Below, one piece after another: positions 9,761-19,739 of a DNA stretch of 64,000 bases (position 1 is its first letter; each line of letters starts with the position of its first letter). Under the pieces are notes generated by a model. The model was given only the letters and a program-made list of their open reading frames with translations, was not told where the DNA came from and made no database searches. The DNA lies in assembly GCA_023548195.1 (NCBI GenBank), contig JAJHZJ010000009.1, positions 1,054,001 through 1,118,000 on the forward strand, written 5' to 3'. The DNA is from Bettongia penicillata ogilbyi. Taxonomy: Eukaryota > Chordata > Mammalia > Diprotodontia > Potoroidae. Made by a program: the position numbers and the translations under genes.

Positions 9761-11538
9761 TGGGGACCTTGCTTTGGTAAGTTCTAGATGACATAGAATT
9801 GAAGGACCCTACCCTGTACCTCTGATCATTAGTAGTATATGACAGTTTATGGTCCATTAACCACATGGTAAAGACATGTATGTTTGATTGGCTGCTGAAC
9901 TAGAATTGAATGATGAGTATTCTTTCTTTTCCTGCTGTCTTCAGTGAAGGCGGAGGAAAGGGCAGCTAGTAGGGGGAGAAAGCTGGCACCAGTGACCTGT
10001 TTTTCCCACTCTAGTCAACAAGAAGCCATGACCCTTGATGTGGATTCTGTTCCTGTGATGCCTATAATTTTCTGCCTCAGGTGGAGGGATATGGAAGGTG
10101 GGTGGGATGAGGTCTTTGAAAGGTCAGGAGAGTTGCTGGAGGTCCAGAGATCAGAGTCCATGGGAGAGTTTGCCACCAAAGCATTCCTGAGGAGTGACCT
10201 GGGGGACCCAGGCTAGCAGTGAATTGGCCCTAGCAGCCAAAGCACCACTTTCTAGAGATACTTCATTTATTGGCTAGGACACATTTGGAAGTGGCTTCAA
10301 TTGCAGAACTGATTTTATGGATAGGGTTTGGGGGACTCAGTCTATTGGGGTGGGGAACCTATGGTCTCATATATATGGGAGGAAGCAAATGATTCAAAGC
10401 AAATAGAGATGGATGTGGTACAGGGGAGAGTGTGCCCTGATTTGAGGTAGAAGGGTTTTGTATTTTCTTAATGTATATTCTCAGGAAATACACATTTGTG
10501 AAAGATAATAGATGTTCATTGTTTAAATGGTCGCTAATTACTAGATGGTATCAGTGATATAAAAGATATACCAACTATAACTGATATCAGAAAAGAATAC
10601 ATCGGAATGTGGGCTTTAACTGATAGGACTAGACAATCCCCTTGCTGTCCTGGGTCATGTGACCTACAAGATAGTGGATTGGACACTGTTGTCCAGTCTT
10701 CATGACCTCTCCAAACCTCTTCAAAATACAAATTATGCACAAGGGATAAAAACTTTATCCCCATGTCTAAGTCACCAACACACTAACCCAGTGAATTGAC
10801 AGCAGAGAAGGCTAATCTCTAATCCCTTAAATGCTCACTAAGCACCCCATTCCCCACTAGCCACCATGCTCTGGCAGGACGACACAAGCTTGAAAACATG
10901 TTATTACAAAAACAAGCACTACCCTGACCCATGGCTTACAATGGAACTCAACTGTCCTCTCACTCATATCCCTTGTGCCTGGGAAACTAGAAACTTGCTC
11001 TGGTTGGGATGGCAATCCTTTGATGCAGTAGTGCTCAGCCAGAGAATTGAGAAGCAGAGGGAAATGGTACAGAAGTCATCATGTATGTGTCTGTATTGGG
11101 CCTGAAAAGAAAAAAAAATAGGACTGGCATTTGGGTGCAGGCAGACATTTGGGGAAGACTTCCAACTTAGTCCTGAGCATTACCAGATAGGATAATGCCT
11201 CAAATGTCCCAGAATGATTACAACCTTAGTTTAATGGGCCTAGATCAGGAAAATATAGGAAAGTGATAAACAAACCTCCAGATTTCACCTTTTCCCACCA
11301 TTTTTTCTGAGGTTTGACTCATTTAGATGTTAACTCCATTAAATTTTAAACTTTAAGAAAATTTAAATTTTCAGAAAATTTAAGAAGATTTTAAGAAAAA
11401 AGGTGAATGAGAGAGAAAGGGAAGAAACTGGGTTCTATTTAAGAAGTGGTTGATTTCTTTAGTCAACACCTTTTGGACCCAGATAAGTGCAAGAGGAGAA
11501 AGAAAATAATTTAAATAATTTTTTCATCTTTCTTAAAG
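9761..11538. other. Unassigned stretch with one duplicated 80 bp segment
   Basis: No named repeat or gene is seen apart from the segment near 10290-10370, which recurs at 12505-12581. Frames at 9944-10216 (plus) and 10866-11105 (plus) are short and match nothing I know. Confidence 0.4.
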
Positions 11539-12302
11539 CAATGGTTCTCAAACATTGGGTGCCAGGAACTCTTTATACTCTTAAAATTATTGAGGACCCT
11601 AAAGAACATTTTTTATGTGTGTTATATTCAGGAGTGTGCTGGTAAGTATTTAGTCAGTGGGTCTCATTGCCCCACGACACATTTTAAAATTTAATCTGCA
11701 TTTTTAACATTTTCCCTATCACTTTCTTCAGTGTAGGCAATTACAGACAACAAAAATAGATCAAGGCCTGATGTGTAGTATTTGCTGATTTCTGAAATAT
11801 AAATACTATGAATTTCTGAAATATAAATCCAGTTTGAGCTGGATCTAGCATACCTCTGATTATGTCTATTGGTATTTATTGAATTAGAAATGAAAACTGA
11901 TAAAAGTTTTAAAATAATTATTTATCAATTCATTTAGAATAACAAGAATAAATCCATTGCATAGCATGCTTTTATGAAAAAATAACTATATTTTCAAAAC
12001 AAAAAATAGTGAGAAAAGTAGCATTGTTTTATACATTTTTGCAAATCTCTTTAATGTCTGGCTTAATAGAAGACAGCTGGATTCTCATAGTTGCTTCTGC
12101 ATTCAATCTGGTGCAATATGTTGTTTTGATTGAAGTATATGGAGAAAAAAAACCTAGCATCACAAGATGTATGGTTGTGAAAATGGAGGAATATTTTAAT
12201 GGGCAAATAATGTCCTAGTATTATTACGAAGATAGTTTTGATCTCATAGACAAGGCTTTTGGACATCCCAGGGCTTCATGGGCCATGCTTTGAGAACCAC
12301 TG
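11539..12302 (+). mobile_element. hAT-type non-autonomous DNA transposon with a nested element
   Basis: The left end is 'caatggttctcaaac' and the right end is 'tttgagaaccactg', which are inverted copies apart from one mismatch. Between them are the motifs found in the 2458 copy: 'aggaactctttatactct' and 'attgaggaccctaaagaac'. The right half carries 'gttttgattgaagtatat', shared with 13865-14025. A second element sits at 11629-11858, and the host sequence resumes after it. No clear 8-bp target duplication survives. Confidence 0.8.
11629..11858 (+). mobile_element. Nested short DNA-transposon-like element
   Basis: It starts 'caggagtgtgctgg' and ends 'atacctctg', giving weak inverted ends. It shares an internal order with 35556-35796 ('attttaaaatttaatctgc', 'aggcaattacagacaacaaa', 'caaggcctgatgtgtagt'). 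Flanks 'gttatatt' and 'attatgtc' look like a decayed duplication of the host hAT sequence. Confidence 0.65.
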
Positions 12303-12504
12303 CTTTTGTGAATTCTATTTCCACACGTAGCTTTTATAAGACAAGCTAGTACATCATTTAACATTTTGTGTGGGTACTCCATGTGTCAAAGTGGTTCCAG
12401 AGACCTAGACTTCTAAGAAAGATGGAAAATTGAGTAATTGTCATATGGATTTCTTCAGTACAGCTAATGAGTCTGATTTAACTAGATAAAACCCATGCCC
12501 TTTA

Positions 12505-12581
12505 AGGCTTCAGCTGCAGAATTGATTTTGTGGGGAGGGATTGGGAGACTCAGTCTATTGGGGTGGGGAACCTATGGTCTC
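12505..12581 (+). repeat. Second copy of the 10.29 kb segment
   Basis: A 36-bp core beginning 'gactcagtctattgggg' and ending 'cctatggtctca' is identical to the copy near 10338-10373. Upstream about 40 bp also match with a few changes. Confidence 0.85.
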
Positions 12582-12735
12582 AAGGCCGCGTGTGGCTCTA
12601 TAGGTCCTCAAGTGCGGCCGTTTGACTGAATCCAAACTTTGCAGAACAAATCCCCTTAAAAAAAGGATTTGTTCTAAAAATTTGGACTCAGTCAAAAGGC
12701 TGCACCTGAGGACATAGAAGGCTACATCCTGTACT
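12558..12735. mobile_element. Fold-back MITE (long inverted repeat)
   Basis: Two arms of roughly 60 bp (12596-12657 and 12663-12720) are near-perfect reverse complements. Left-arm words 'gtcctcaagtgcggcc', 'tttgactgaatccaaac' and 'agaacaaatcc' pair with 'ggctgcacctgaggac', 'ggactcagtcaaa' and 'ggatttgttct'. The loop is about 5 bp. This is the form of a hAT-type fold-back MITE. Confidence 0.8.
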
Positions 12736-13180
12736 AATTAGTCTGAGGTACCTAACTCAGTTCCATCAAATCAAGGGGTAGCTATTCATACCCTCTCAGA
12801 GCTCTTAGTCTGATGAGAGAGACAAGGTTGACACAAGAAAAAGATCTTCATGAGGCACTTACGTGATAAGGGCTGAATGAGAGGTACAGGAAGTAAGTAC
12901 TGATGTCAAAGAAAAGAGCGATAGCCTACTGTGGACTTTAGTTAGATTCTGAAGGATGAGGAGGATTAGGAGAGAGGGATGACCCATAGAGGAAAGAGAA
13001 GGAAACAGTGATAGGATGAGAATGATCCAGAAACTGTATAGAATAATTATCAATAATAGTCTTTAAAGAATAAGAGAGAGGGTGACAATTTATCAGTGGG
13101 ATCAGTATCTGAAATGGGGATGGATACTTACACATAATATATGTATACATACACACACATATAGATATAGATATCTATTC
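12736..13180. other. Unassigned stretch ending in a TA/CA microsatellite
   Basis: No gene or named repeat is seen. The last 50 bp (13132-13177) are TACA and GATATA units just before the SINE. Confidence 0.45.
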
Positions 13181-13428
13181 AGCTTGGTGCCACAGTGGAT
13201 AGAGGGCCAGGCTTAGAGTCAGGAAGATTCATCTTCCTGAGTTCAAATCTGACCTCAGATACTTACTAGCTGTGCGACCCTGGCCAAGTCACTAAACTCT
13301 GTTTGCCTCAGTTTTCCTTGTCTATCAAATGGAATCAAGGAAATGGCAAATCCAGTATCTTTGCCATGAAAACCTCAAATGGGGTCACAAAGAATCAAAC
13401 ATGACTGAAAAATGATGAGCAACAACAA
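13181..13428 (+). repeat. tRNA-headed marsupial SINE, full length
   Basis: Head 'ggtgccacagtggataga', then 'gagttcaaatctgacctcag', 'gctgtgcgaccctggcc', 'tttgcctcagttttccttgt', 'ggaaatggcaaatccagtat' and the tail 'caaatggggtcacaaagaat'. This is the full order seen in the other long copies of the window. Confidence 0.9.
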
Positions 13429-13864
13429 GTGTGTGAATATGGTGTATATCTGTGATTGTAAAAATATTCATTCAAACAACAAACTGTATTGACCTATTCT
13501 ATATGCACAAATAACTTGATATATTAGATTCTGTGGGGATAGGAAATTATATGAGGAAGAGCCGTATACCTGGAGAGATAAGCTAGAAAGCAAAGCAAAA
13601 AATAAAAATAAATTAAATAATGATATAAGTAGTAAATAACAAAGATGATAGTTTAAAATGCTTTCTCAATCTTTTCCATACCTTGCCTCTTTGGCAATCT
13701 GGTGATGCCTATAGACTGCCTTCTCATTGCATAAAAATGACTTGGCAAATGGGTGGTACAAATAATGTTATAGGAGCTTCAGACATTCTTAAGGTCTCTC
13801 TCAAGAACTTTGGATTTGACTGCACGACATGGGAGACACTGGCATAGGACCACTCAGCATGGCA

Positions 13865-14025
13865 TGCCCACTGTCAATATGCTGTTTTGATTGAAGTATA
13901 TGCAGGAAAAAAAAAAAACCCTATCATCACAAGATGTATGGTTGGGAAAAGGGAAAAATATTTTAGTGAGCAAATAATGTCCTAGTATTACTATGAAGAT
14001 AATTTTGACCTCATAGACCTCCTCT
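13865..14025 (+). mobile_element. hAT-type DNA element fragment
   Basis: It matches the right half of the 11539-12302 element closely: 'gttttgattgaagtatat', 'catcacaagatgtatggttg' and 'gcaaataatgtcctagtatt'. It lies about 1.75 kb away in the same orientation. Confidence 0.75.
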
Positions 14026-14027
14026 TT

Positions 14028-14255
14028 GAGCACAGCAGAATTGAGACAACACAAAGGAAATGTAGGATGTGCAAATTTGGGGTATCCGCCCCAAATATTC
14101 AATGGACTATCTGTGCCCAACCTGTGGTAGAGCATTCCGAGCTCCTCTTGGTCTGATCAGCCACAGTCTGACACACTGAAACTTCACTTTACAATGGTGA
14201 TGTCATTTTGGTCCTCTTCGAAGACAAAGGACAACAACCAACACATGAGAGTTTC
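14028..14255 (+). mobile_element. RTE-type LINE 3' end with zinc-finger-like C-terminus
   Basis: A frame at 14114-14179 ends in a C-x2-C...H-x4-H motif (CPTCGRAF, then GLISHSLTH) and a stop, as in the C-terminus of RTE reverse transcriptases. The 3' tail carries 'gtgatgtcattttggtcctc' and 'ttcgaagacaaaggacaaca'. The same tail, inverted, ends the copy at 4555-4846. The tail motif also occurs in the SINEs near 38.3, 58.2 and 60.4 kb. Confidence 0.75.
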
Positions 14256-14414
14256 AGAGGAGGGAGGAATCAACGTGTAATGGAGTGGCCAGGAAGTGGT
14301 AGCTCTAATTGCTAGTTCAATAAATCACATTTTGTAGAATGTATAGAGAGATTATCCTGAAGTCATTGCAGTGAAATAACTAGGATGACTTTACATGCAA
14401 TGAAAGAGCACTGT

Positions 14415-14535
14415 TTTCACAGTTAAAAGATACAGTTCAAATTCAACTATTATTTCTTAGCCACTTGTCTATAAGTAAGCCATGTAATCTTGTCAAGGAC
14501 AGTTTTAAATCTGTAAAATGGGAATATGAAGGATC
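14415..14535 (+). repeat. MIR-type SINE fragment
   Basis: It has the sense MIR order 'cagttcaaattcaactatta', 'gccatgtaatcttgtcaagg' and 'ctgtaaaatgggaata'. Confidence 0.55.
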
Positions 14536-14619
14536 AGTGATTTCAGTTGGATCAGGAAGAACTTGTAGTGCGGAAATTCTCTCCACTAAGAGGCAAGTCT
14601 TTCTGATACTTAGCCAATG

Positions 14620-14855
14620 GTACTTAACTCCTTTCTTGTCATAGACTCCTCTGGAAAGTCTAGTGATGTTTATGGACCCCATCTCTGAATAGAATTTTTA
14701 AATGACTAAAATAAAATGGAGGAGAATACAAAGGAAACCAATTCTATTGAAATATAGCTATTGAAATACACACACACACACACACATGACCATGTATGTG
14801 TGTGTGTGTGTATTTAAGAGGTCATGGATCTTAGTTTAAGGATAGCTCTGAACTT
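14620..14855 (-). mobile_element. hAT-like DNA element with an internal inverted microsatellite
   Basis: Motifs 'agtctagtgatgtttatgga', 'gaatacaaaggaaaccaatt' and 'tattgaaatatagctattg' match the copy at 53197-53375 and the inverted copy at 22217-22500. The middle is occupied by the CA/TG tract at 14768-14813. Confidence 0.65.
14768..14813. repeat. Inverted (CA)n / (TG)n microsatellite
   Basis: About ten CA units, a 12-bp spacer that contains 'catgaccatgtatg', then about nine TG units. The two halves are reverse complements and can fold into one hairpin. Confidence 0.9.
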
Positions 14856-15574
14856 AGTATTCTACTCCCTAAAGGAGGCTGTATAGAGAGATATTCATAT
14901 AGAGATATGAATAAAATGAGAACGATAGCTTTTATTCTGTGTTATGTATTGTTATGGTTATTGACATGTGCTATTCACAAAGTTCGGGAAGAAAGCTCTT
15001 AGCAAACCATGCATTATTGTCAATATTATTTTTTTCAGTGTTCCCTGGCAGCCTCTTAGATTGAGTTTCTATTTCTCAAAATGAGACACCTTCCTCAGAA
15101 TAAACTGGGCATAGGCTAAACCATGACTGCTGCTATATTCCTAGGAACAGACAGAAATTTAGAACTGGAAGACACTTTGGAAATAACTCTTCCACCAAAT
15201 CTTTAATGCATCAATCATGCATCATTGTGTGTCATAGATATCTAAGTTGGCATCATATCTCCCTATTAGACTTTTCTCCTGAGGGCAAGATTGTGTCTTA
15301 TCCAAATTGTGTATCTTGCTCAAGATGAAGTACAGTGCTGTGTAGTACACTGCGAGTTGAAGATTCAGTGCTGAGAGGAATGTGCCTCAAAACATCTAGT
15401 CCAACCCTCTCATTTTTGTTTTTTAGAACAAAGCCTGAATTTAATTATTGAAATTGAAAAGCACGACCACTTGGCAGAATTAGAATGTGATATTCAAACC
15501 TATTATAAGTACAGATTGAGTTAATTTTTTCCATAAACCACTTAATCATCAAGTTTACTGGGAGGCAGGGATGC
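14856..15574. other. Unassigned stretch
   Basis: I see no gene. The segment 15270-15350 ('gagggcaagattgtgtctta') may be an old L2 tail. The words around 15390-15415 resemble an old MIR or CR1 copy. Confidence 0.4.
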
Positions 15575-15579
15575 CTAAT

Positions 15580-16125
15580 TCTTTTTTTTTTTTAATGTAT
15601 GGAATAAAATAAGCATTTCCATAACATAGTATGATAAAAAAGATGATTGCACATGAAACTGCAGATGTATTTTGTACAACTTGATATTTCTTTTAAATAT
15701 ATAATGAAGTTATCATGTAAATTTCTCTCCCTTTTTTTCTTCTCTCCCCATACCCCTCACCCAAGACCTGGCTACCATTAGACACAAATAGGTATATATG
15801 TTAAATTATTCTATACATCCTTCTATTTATCAGTTCCTTCTCTGGATTCAGATAGGATCTTTCTCCATACGTCCATTATAGCTAATTTGGGTTTTTTTAA
15901 TAGTCAAAACGACTTATTCATTCAAGTCATTCGTAAAACAATATTGCTGTTTTATACTGTATACAATGTTTTCTTGGGTCTGCTCGTTTTGCACTTCATT
16001 ATTTTGTGCAAGTCTTTCCATATTTTTTAAAAAAAGATTCTGGAGCTTATCCTTTTTATAGCATAATAGTATTTCAATGCAATCATGGACCACAACTTGT
16101 TCAGTCTTTTGGAAAAGAAGTTAGT
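15580..16125 (-). mobile_element. L1 LINE, 5'-truncated 3' end (antisense)
   Basis: It starts on the plus strand with a T-run (the poly-A of a minus-strand insert) and ends near 'ggaccacaacttgttcagtc'. The order of UTR and ORF2-end words matches the copy at 1425-2012, for example 'tgtatacaatgttttcttgg' and 'gcaagtctttccatat'. Confidence 0.8.
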
Positions 16126-16604
16126 GTTTACAGTAGCCTTGGTTAGATTTTAGTTTGGTGCTTCAGCATATTGATGCAGGGAAGAATTTCCTCTTTGCTT
16201 CTCTTTAAATTATTATCTGCTTCACTGCCCAGATATTTGTCAAGTCACAGTCTGACAAATTATCTCCATATAAAGCATTGCAAAGAACCTTGGTTGTTAC
16301 TGTTTAAGTCCACTGAAAATACTTGTGTTGATGATGCAACCAAAAATGTCTTTTGTCGGGTGTTGGGGGTATTGGATTTCCTTGACCTTTTTGAAGAACA
16401 CTCAGAGTATCATCTTTTCCCTGAGCAACTTTGTCTGTTGCATCCGCAGACTCTAATATTTTTCTAATTGTTCTGGGCTTGGCATTAGCAATATTTAGCA
16501 TGCATCCTCTTGATCTGAGCAGGAGTTCATAACTATGTGCATGCGTGTGTGCATGCATGTGTGTGTGTGTGTGTGATGGACTGTTCTAGCTATCTCATGA
16601 GACC
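16126..16604. other. Unassigned stretch with a short TG microsatellite
   Basis: The only clear structure is the TG/CATG tract at about 16537-16576. The frame at 16171-16467 matches nothing I know. Confidence 0.45.
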
Positions 16605-16765
16605 TCTTTTCAGAATATTTGTTTTTAAAATTCATAGTAGAAGGAAATGATAAATTCAGAGGCTATAAAAATTTCAGTGTAATTTTCCCCAATTTTATTG
16701 ATCCCCTGACAAGTATAATTGAACTACTTGGGCATCTATAGACTCCAGGTTAAGAGCCCCTGATC
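16605..16765 (-). mobile_element. hAT-like DNA element fragment
   Basis: It starts 'tttcagaatatttgttttta' and ends 'ccaggttaagagcccctgat', the same order as in the 14620 and 53197 copies. Confidence 0.55.
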
Positions 16766-17329
16766 TAAATTAAGAAGCACATTCATTTCTTTTAGTGAGA
16801 TATACCAAAATTTATGTATATCTTCCTTGGTCTGGTGCCTTTACTGCTCAGAAGTTCAGTTAGGGTTATTGGAATATTGCAACAATTGGAACAAGGGTTC
16901 CCTAAGTTTCAGGAATTTAAAAAAATGAAATGAATTTCTTCTACCAAATTCAATTCATTTATTTGGTGACAATCTATCACCACTATCTTTGCATAATGTC
17001 TTTGAATCCATAAGGAAATTCATGAACTAAAGTCAACCCTAGATGCTATGAATGTATCAGAAACAGCTTGGGGCTCTTTGAGTCCTTAGAATTAGTTCAC
17101 AGACAAAAATTTACTACTGTCTTCTTTACTTCATAATGGTACAAAGAATCACTGAAATGTTTGTTTTTAATAAATAACATCAACTTGAAACAATGTCTGG
17201 TTCTTTCAAAAGGGACTTTATACCTCTTGATCCCCATTACCGTAGACTCAAGAATGTACAATGATAGTGGAACTAAGACTCATAAAACATCTAGGTATCT
17301 CTTAAAGATGTCAGAGCAATTGATGTGAA
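16766..17329. other. Unassigned stretch
   Basis: I see no gene or clear repeat. It is AT-rich unique-looking sequence. Confidence 0.4.
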
Positions 17330-18850
17330 GGGAGGAGGCAGAGTCAAGATGGCAGAATAAGAGGAAGCAGAGAATTTAACTTTCCCCTGAAACTTTCTTC
17401 ATAAATATTTAGAAAATATACCGGGTCTCAAACTATGCTGCAAAGCTTTAATTCTCAAAATAGTTTAGTACTGGGTAAGAAATAGAGATGTTGATCAGTG
17501 GAACAGATTAGGCACACACTATATAGAAGCAAATGAACGCAGTAACCTAGTGCTTGATAAATCCAAAGATGGGCAAGAATTCTCTGTTACAAAACAAAGC
17601 TACTGAGAAAACTGGAAAGTAGTCTGGCAGAAACTAGAAAGAGACCAACATCTCACACTACATACGAAGATAAGCTCAACATGTGCACATGATAGAGACA
17701 TAAAGGGTGATATCATAAGCAAATTAGTAGGACATAAAATAAAGGACCTGTCCAATCTATGGAAAAGGGAAAGAATTCATGACCAAATAAGACACAGAGA
17801 GGTAAAAATCAGAGAAGGTAAAATGAATAATTTTGGTTGTCCAAAATTAAAAAAGTTTTTACACAAACGACAAAATGCAACTACAATTAGAAAAAAAGCA
17901 AGAAACTTGGGGGAGGGGGAAATCTTCACAGCAAATTTCTCAGATAAAGATCTTGTTTCTAAGTTACATAAGAATAAAAGCCATCAATACTTGGTCAAGG
18001 GATATGAACAGGCATTTTTTCAGAGGAAGAAATTTCTCTACAGCCATACAAAAGAAATTATCTAAATCACTAATAATTAGAGAAATGCAAATTAAAGCAA
18101 ACCTGAGGTACCACCTCACATGCATCAGATAGGCTAAGATGACAAAAGAGAATGACAAATGCCGAAGTGGCTGTGGGAAAAGAGGAACACTAATATACTG
18201 TTGGAATTGTGAACTAGCCCAATCACTCTTGAAGCTATTAAACTGTGCCTATCTTTTAACTCAGTGATACTGCTACTGGTCTACACTCCAAAGAGGTCAA
18301 AGAAAGAGGACAAGGACTTATATTGCAAAATTATTTATAATACTTTTTGTGGTGGCAAATAATTGGAAACTGAGGGTACAGCCCTCAACTGGTTAATGAC
18401 TAAAAAATTATGGTATATGAATGTCCTGAAATACGGTGCTATAAAAAATAACGCAAAGAATAGTTTCAGAAATACATTGAAAGACCTGTATGAATTTATG
18501 CAAAATGAATTAATCATAATTAGAATAATTTATATAATAGCAGCGATATTGTCAAGATAAACCTCTTTGAAGGATTTAGTAAATCTGATCAACATAATGG
18601 CCCTCACAATTCCAAAGGATCCATCTTTAGATAGAAAGCTGATGGATGCACTGTGAATCGTGGCATTCTTCTCTTCTCCCCTCTTCATTTCTTTCAACTT
18701 GGCTAATTTAGGAATTTATTTTGTTTGACTATATTTATAATGGGTTCATTTTCTTGCCTTCTCAGTGGGTGATAGAGGAGAAAGGGGTAGAGAGTTTAGA
18801 CCTGAAAATAAAATAAAATTGAATTTTTTAAAAAAAGGAAGGAAGGAAGA
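17330..18850 (+). mobile_element. L1 LINE with a large internal deletion (5' leader joined to the ORF2 tail)
   Basis: It opens with the L1 leader 'ggaggcagagtcaagatggc' near 17333. After about 90 bp it switches to ORF2 C-terminal sequence ('aatagagatgttgatcagtg', 'gaacagattaggc'), which runs to the 3' UTR and an A-rich end at 18800-18850. ORF1, endonuclease and reverse transcriptase are absent. Remnant ORF2 frames at 17823-18065 and 17875-18132 overlap, which shows frameshifts. Confidence 0.75.
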
Positions 18851-19061
18851 GGGATGTGCTTGTAACCACATCAAACTATTCTGTCAAGCCTGGGTCTGTA
18901 TGTCACAGATTGAGGTATACTAGATAAGAGGAAAGAGGATTCCCTCTCTTCTTATCGATTCCATGTAAATGTCATAGATGCCCTTTGGAATAGCTAATTT
19001 ATGTGTCAGAACTTCACATCATTCAAGGTGTATTACACATAACCAGGTGTATATGCTAAGG

Positions 19062-19240
19062 CAGTGGTGTCACACTCAGATAGAAGGAGTTCTCTGTGGG
19101 TCACATTGACTTAGAAGACCACAAAGGAACATTTTTTCTATGTTATATTGCATTTTTTTATTTTGTTAAATATTTCCCAGTTACATTTTAATCTTAGACT
19201 GGGCTATACTCAGAAATCACCATGCATTTGACTTCTCTTG
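19062..19240 (+). mobile_element. hAT-type MITE
   Basis: The left end is 'cagtggtgtcacactc' and the right end 'gcatttgacttctcttg'. Between them are 'gggtcacattgacttagaag' and 'gttaaatatttcccagttac'. A fragment of the same family lies at 57620-57720 in the other orientation. Confidence 0.7.
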
Positions 19241-19739
19241 TCTAAAGAAGATTTTCCTAATCAAAGAAGAGACAGCAAAATGGGAAAACTAAGTGAAGAA
19301 AATGCCGCCATGACCTTAGCAAATCCATCCTCTCAGCTTCCAATTCGTCTATATATACTGGAACTGACATTTGGAGATGTTAGACAACTCTTCTTGTTAT
19401 CATCTATTGGCATTTCCCCTTACACGTGAATTGTTTATTCAGCATCAAAAAAAAAAAGAAATAAAACAAAAACCAAAAAAAGTTTACCTAAATTAAAACT
19501 GAGATCATTGCAGGTTAAAGCCCAGTTTGCCAACCCATGAGTTTCTACGCAAAATAAGTTCCACTGCTTTCAATTTAAGTAGGGTACAGTTATTTCTGAG
19601 TTTTCATTGATATCGGTAGATGGAGCATTGGTTTATAACTATGGTGTAATAGATGACAGTTGTTAAAAACATCTTTAAAACCCATTATGTTTATACAAGG
19701 TCTTTCCTAAAAGCTTCCAGTTCTTTTCCTCTCATTCAT
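19241..19739. other. Unassigned stretch
   Basis: It includes a short A-rich run at 19447-19482. No gene is seen; the 63-codon frame at 19238-19429 has no recognisable features. Confidence 0.4.

Noticed and set aside
17823..18132. Two overlapping Lys-rich frames, considered as a small gene.
   Set aside because: Both are frame-shifted pieces of the L1 ORF2 C-terminus.
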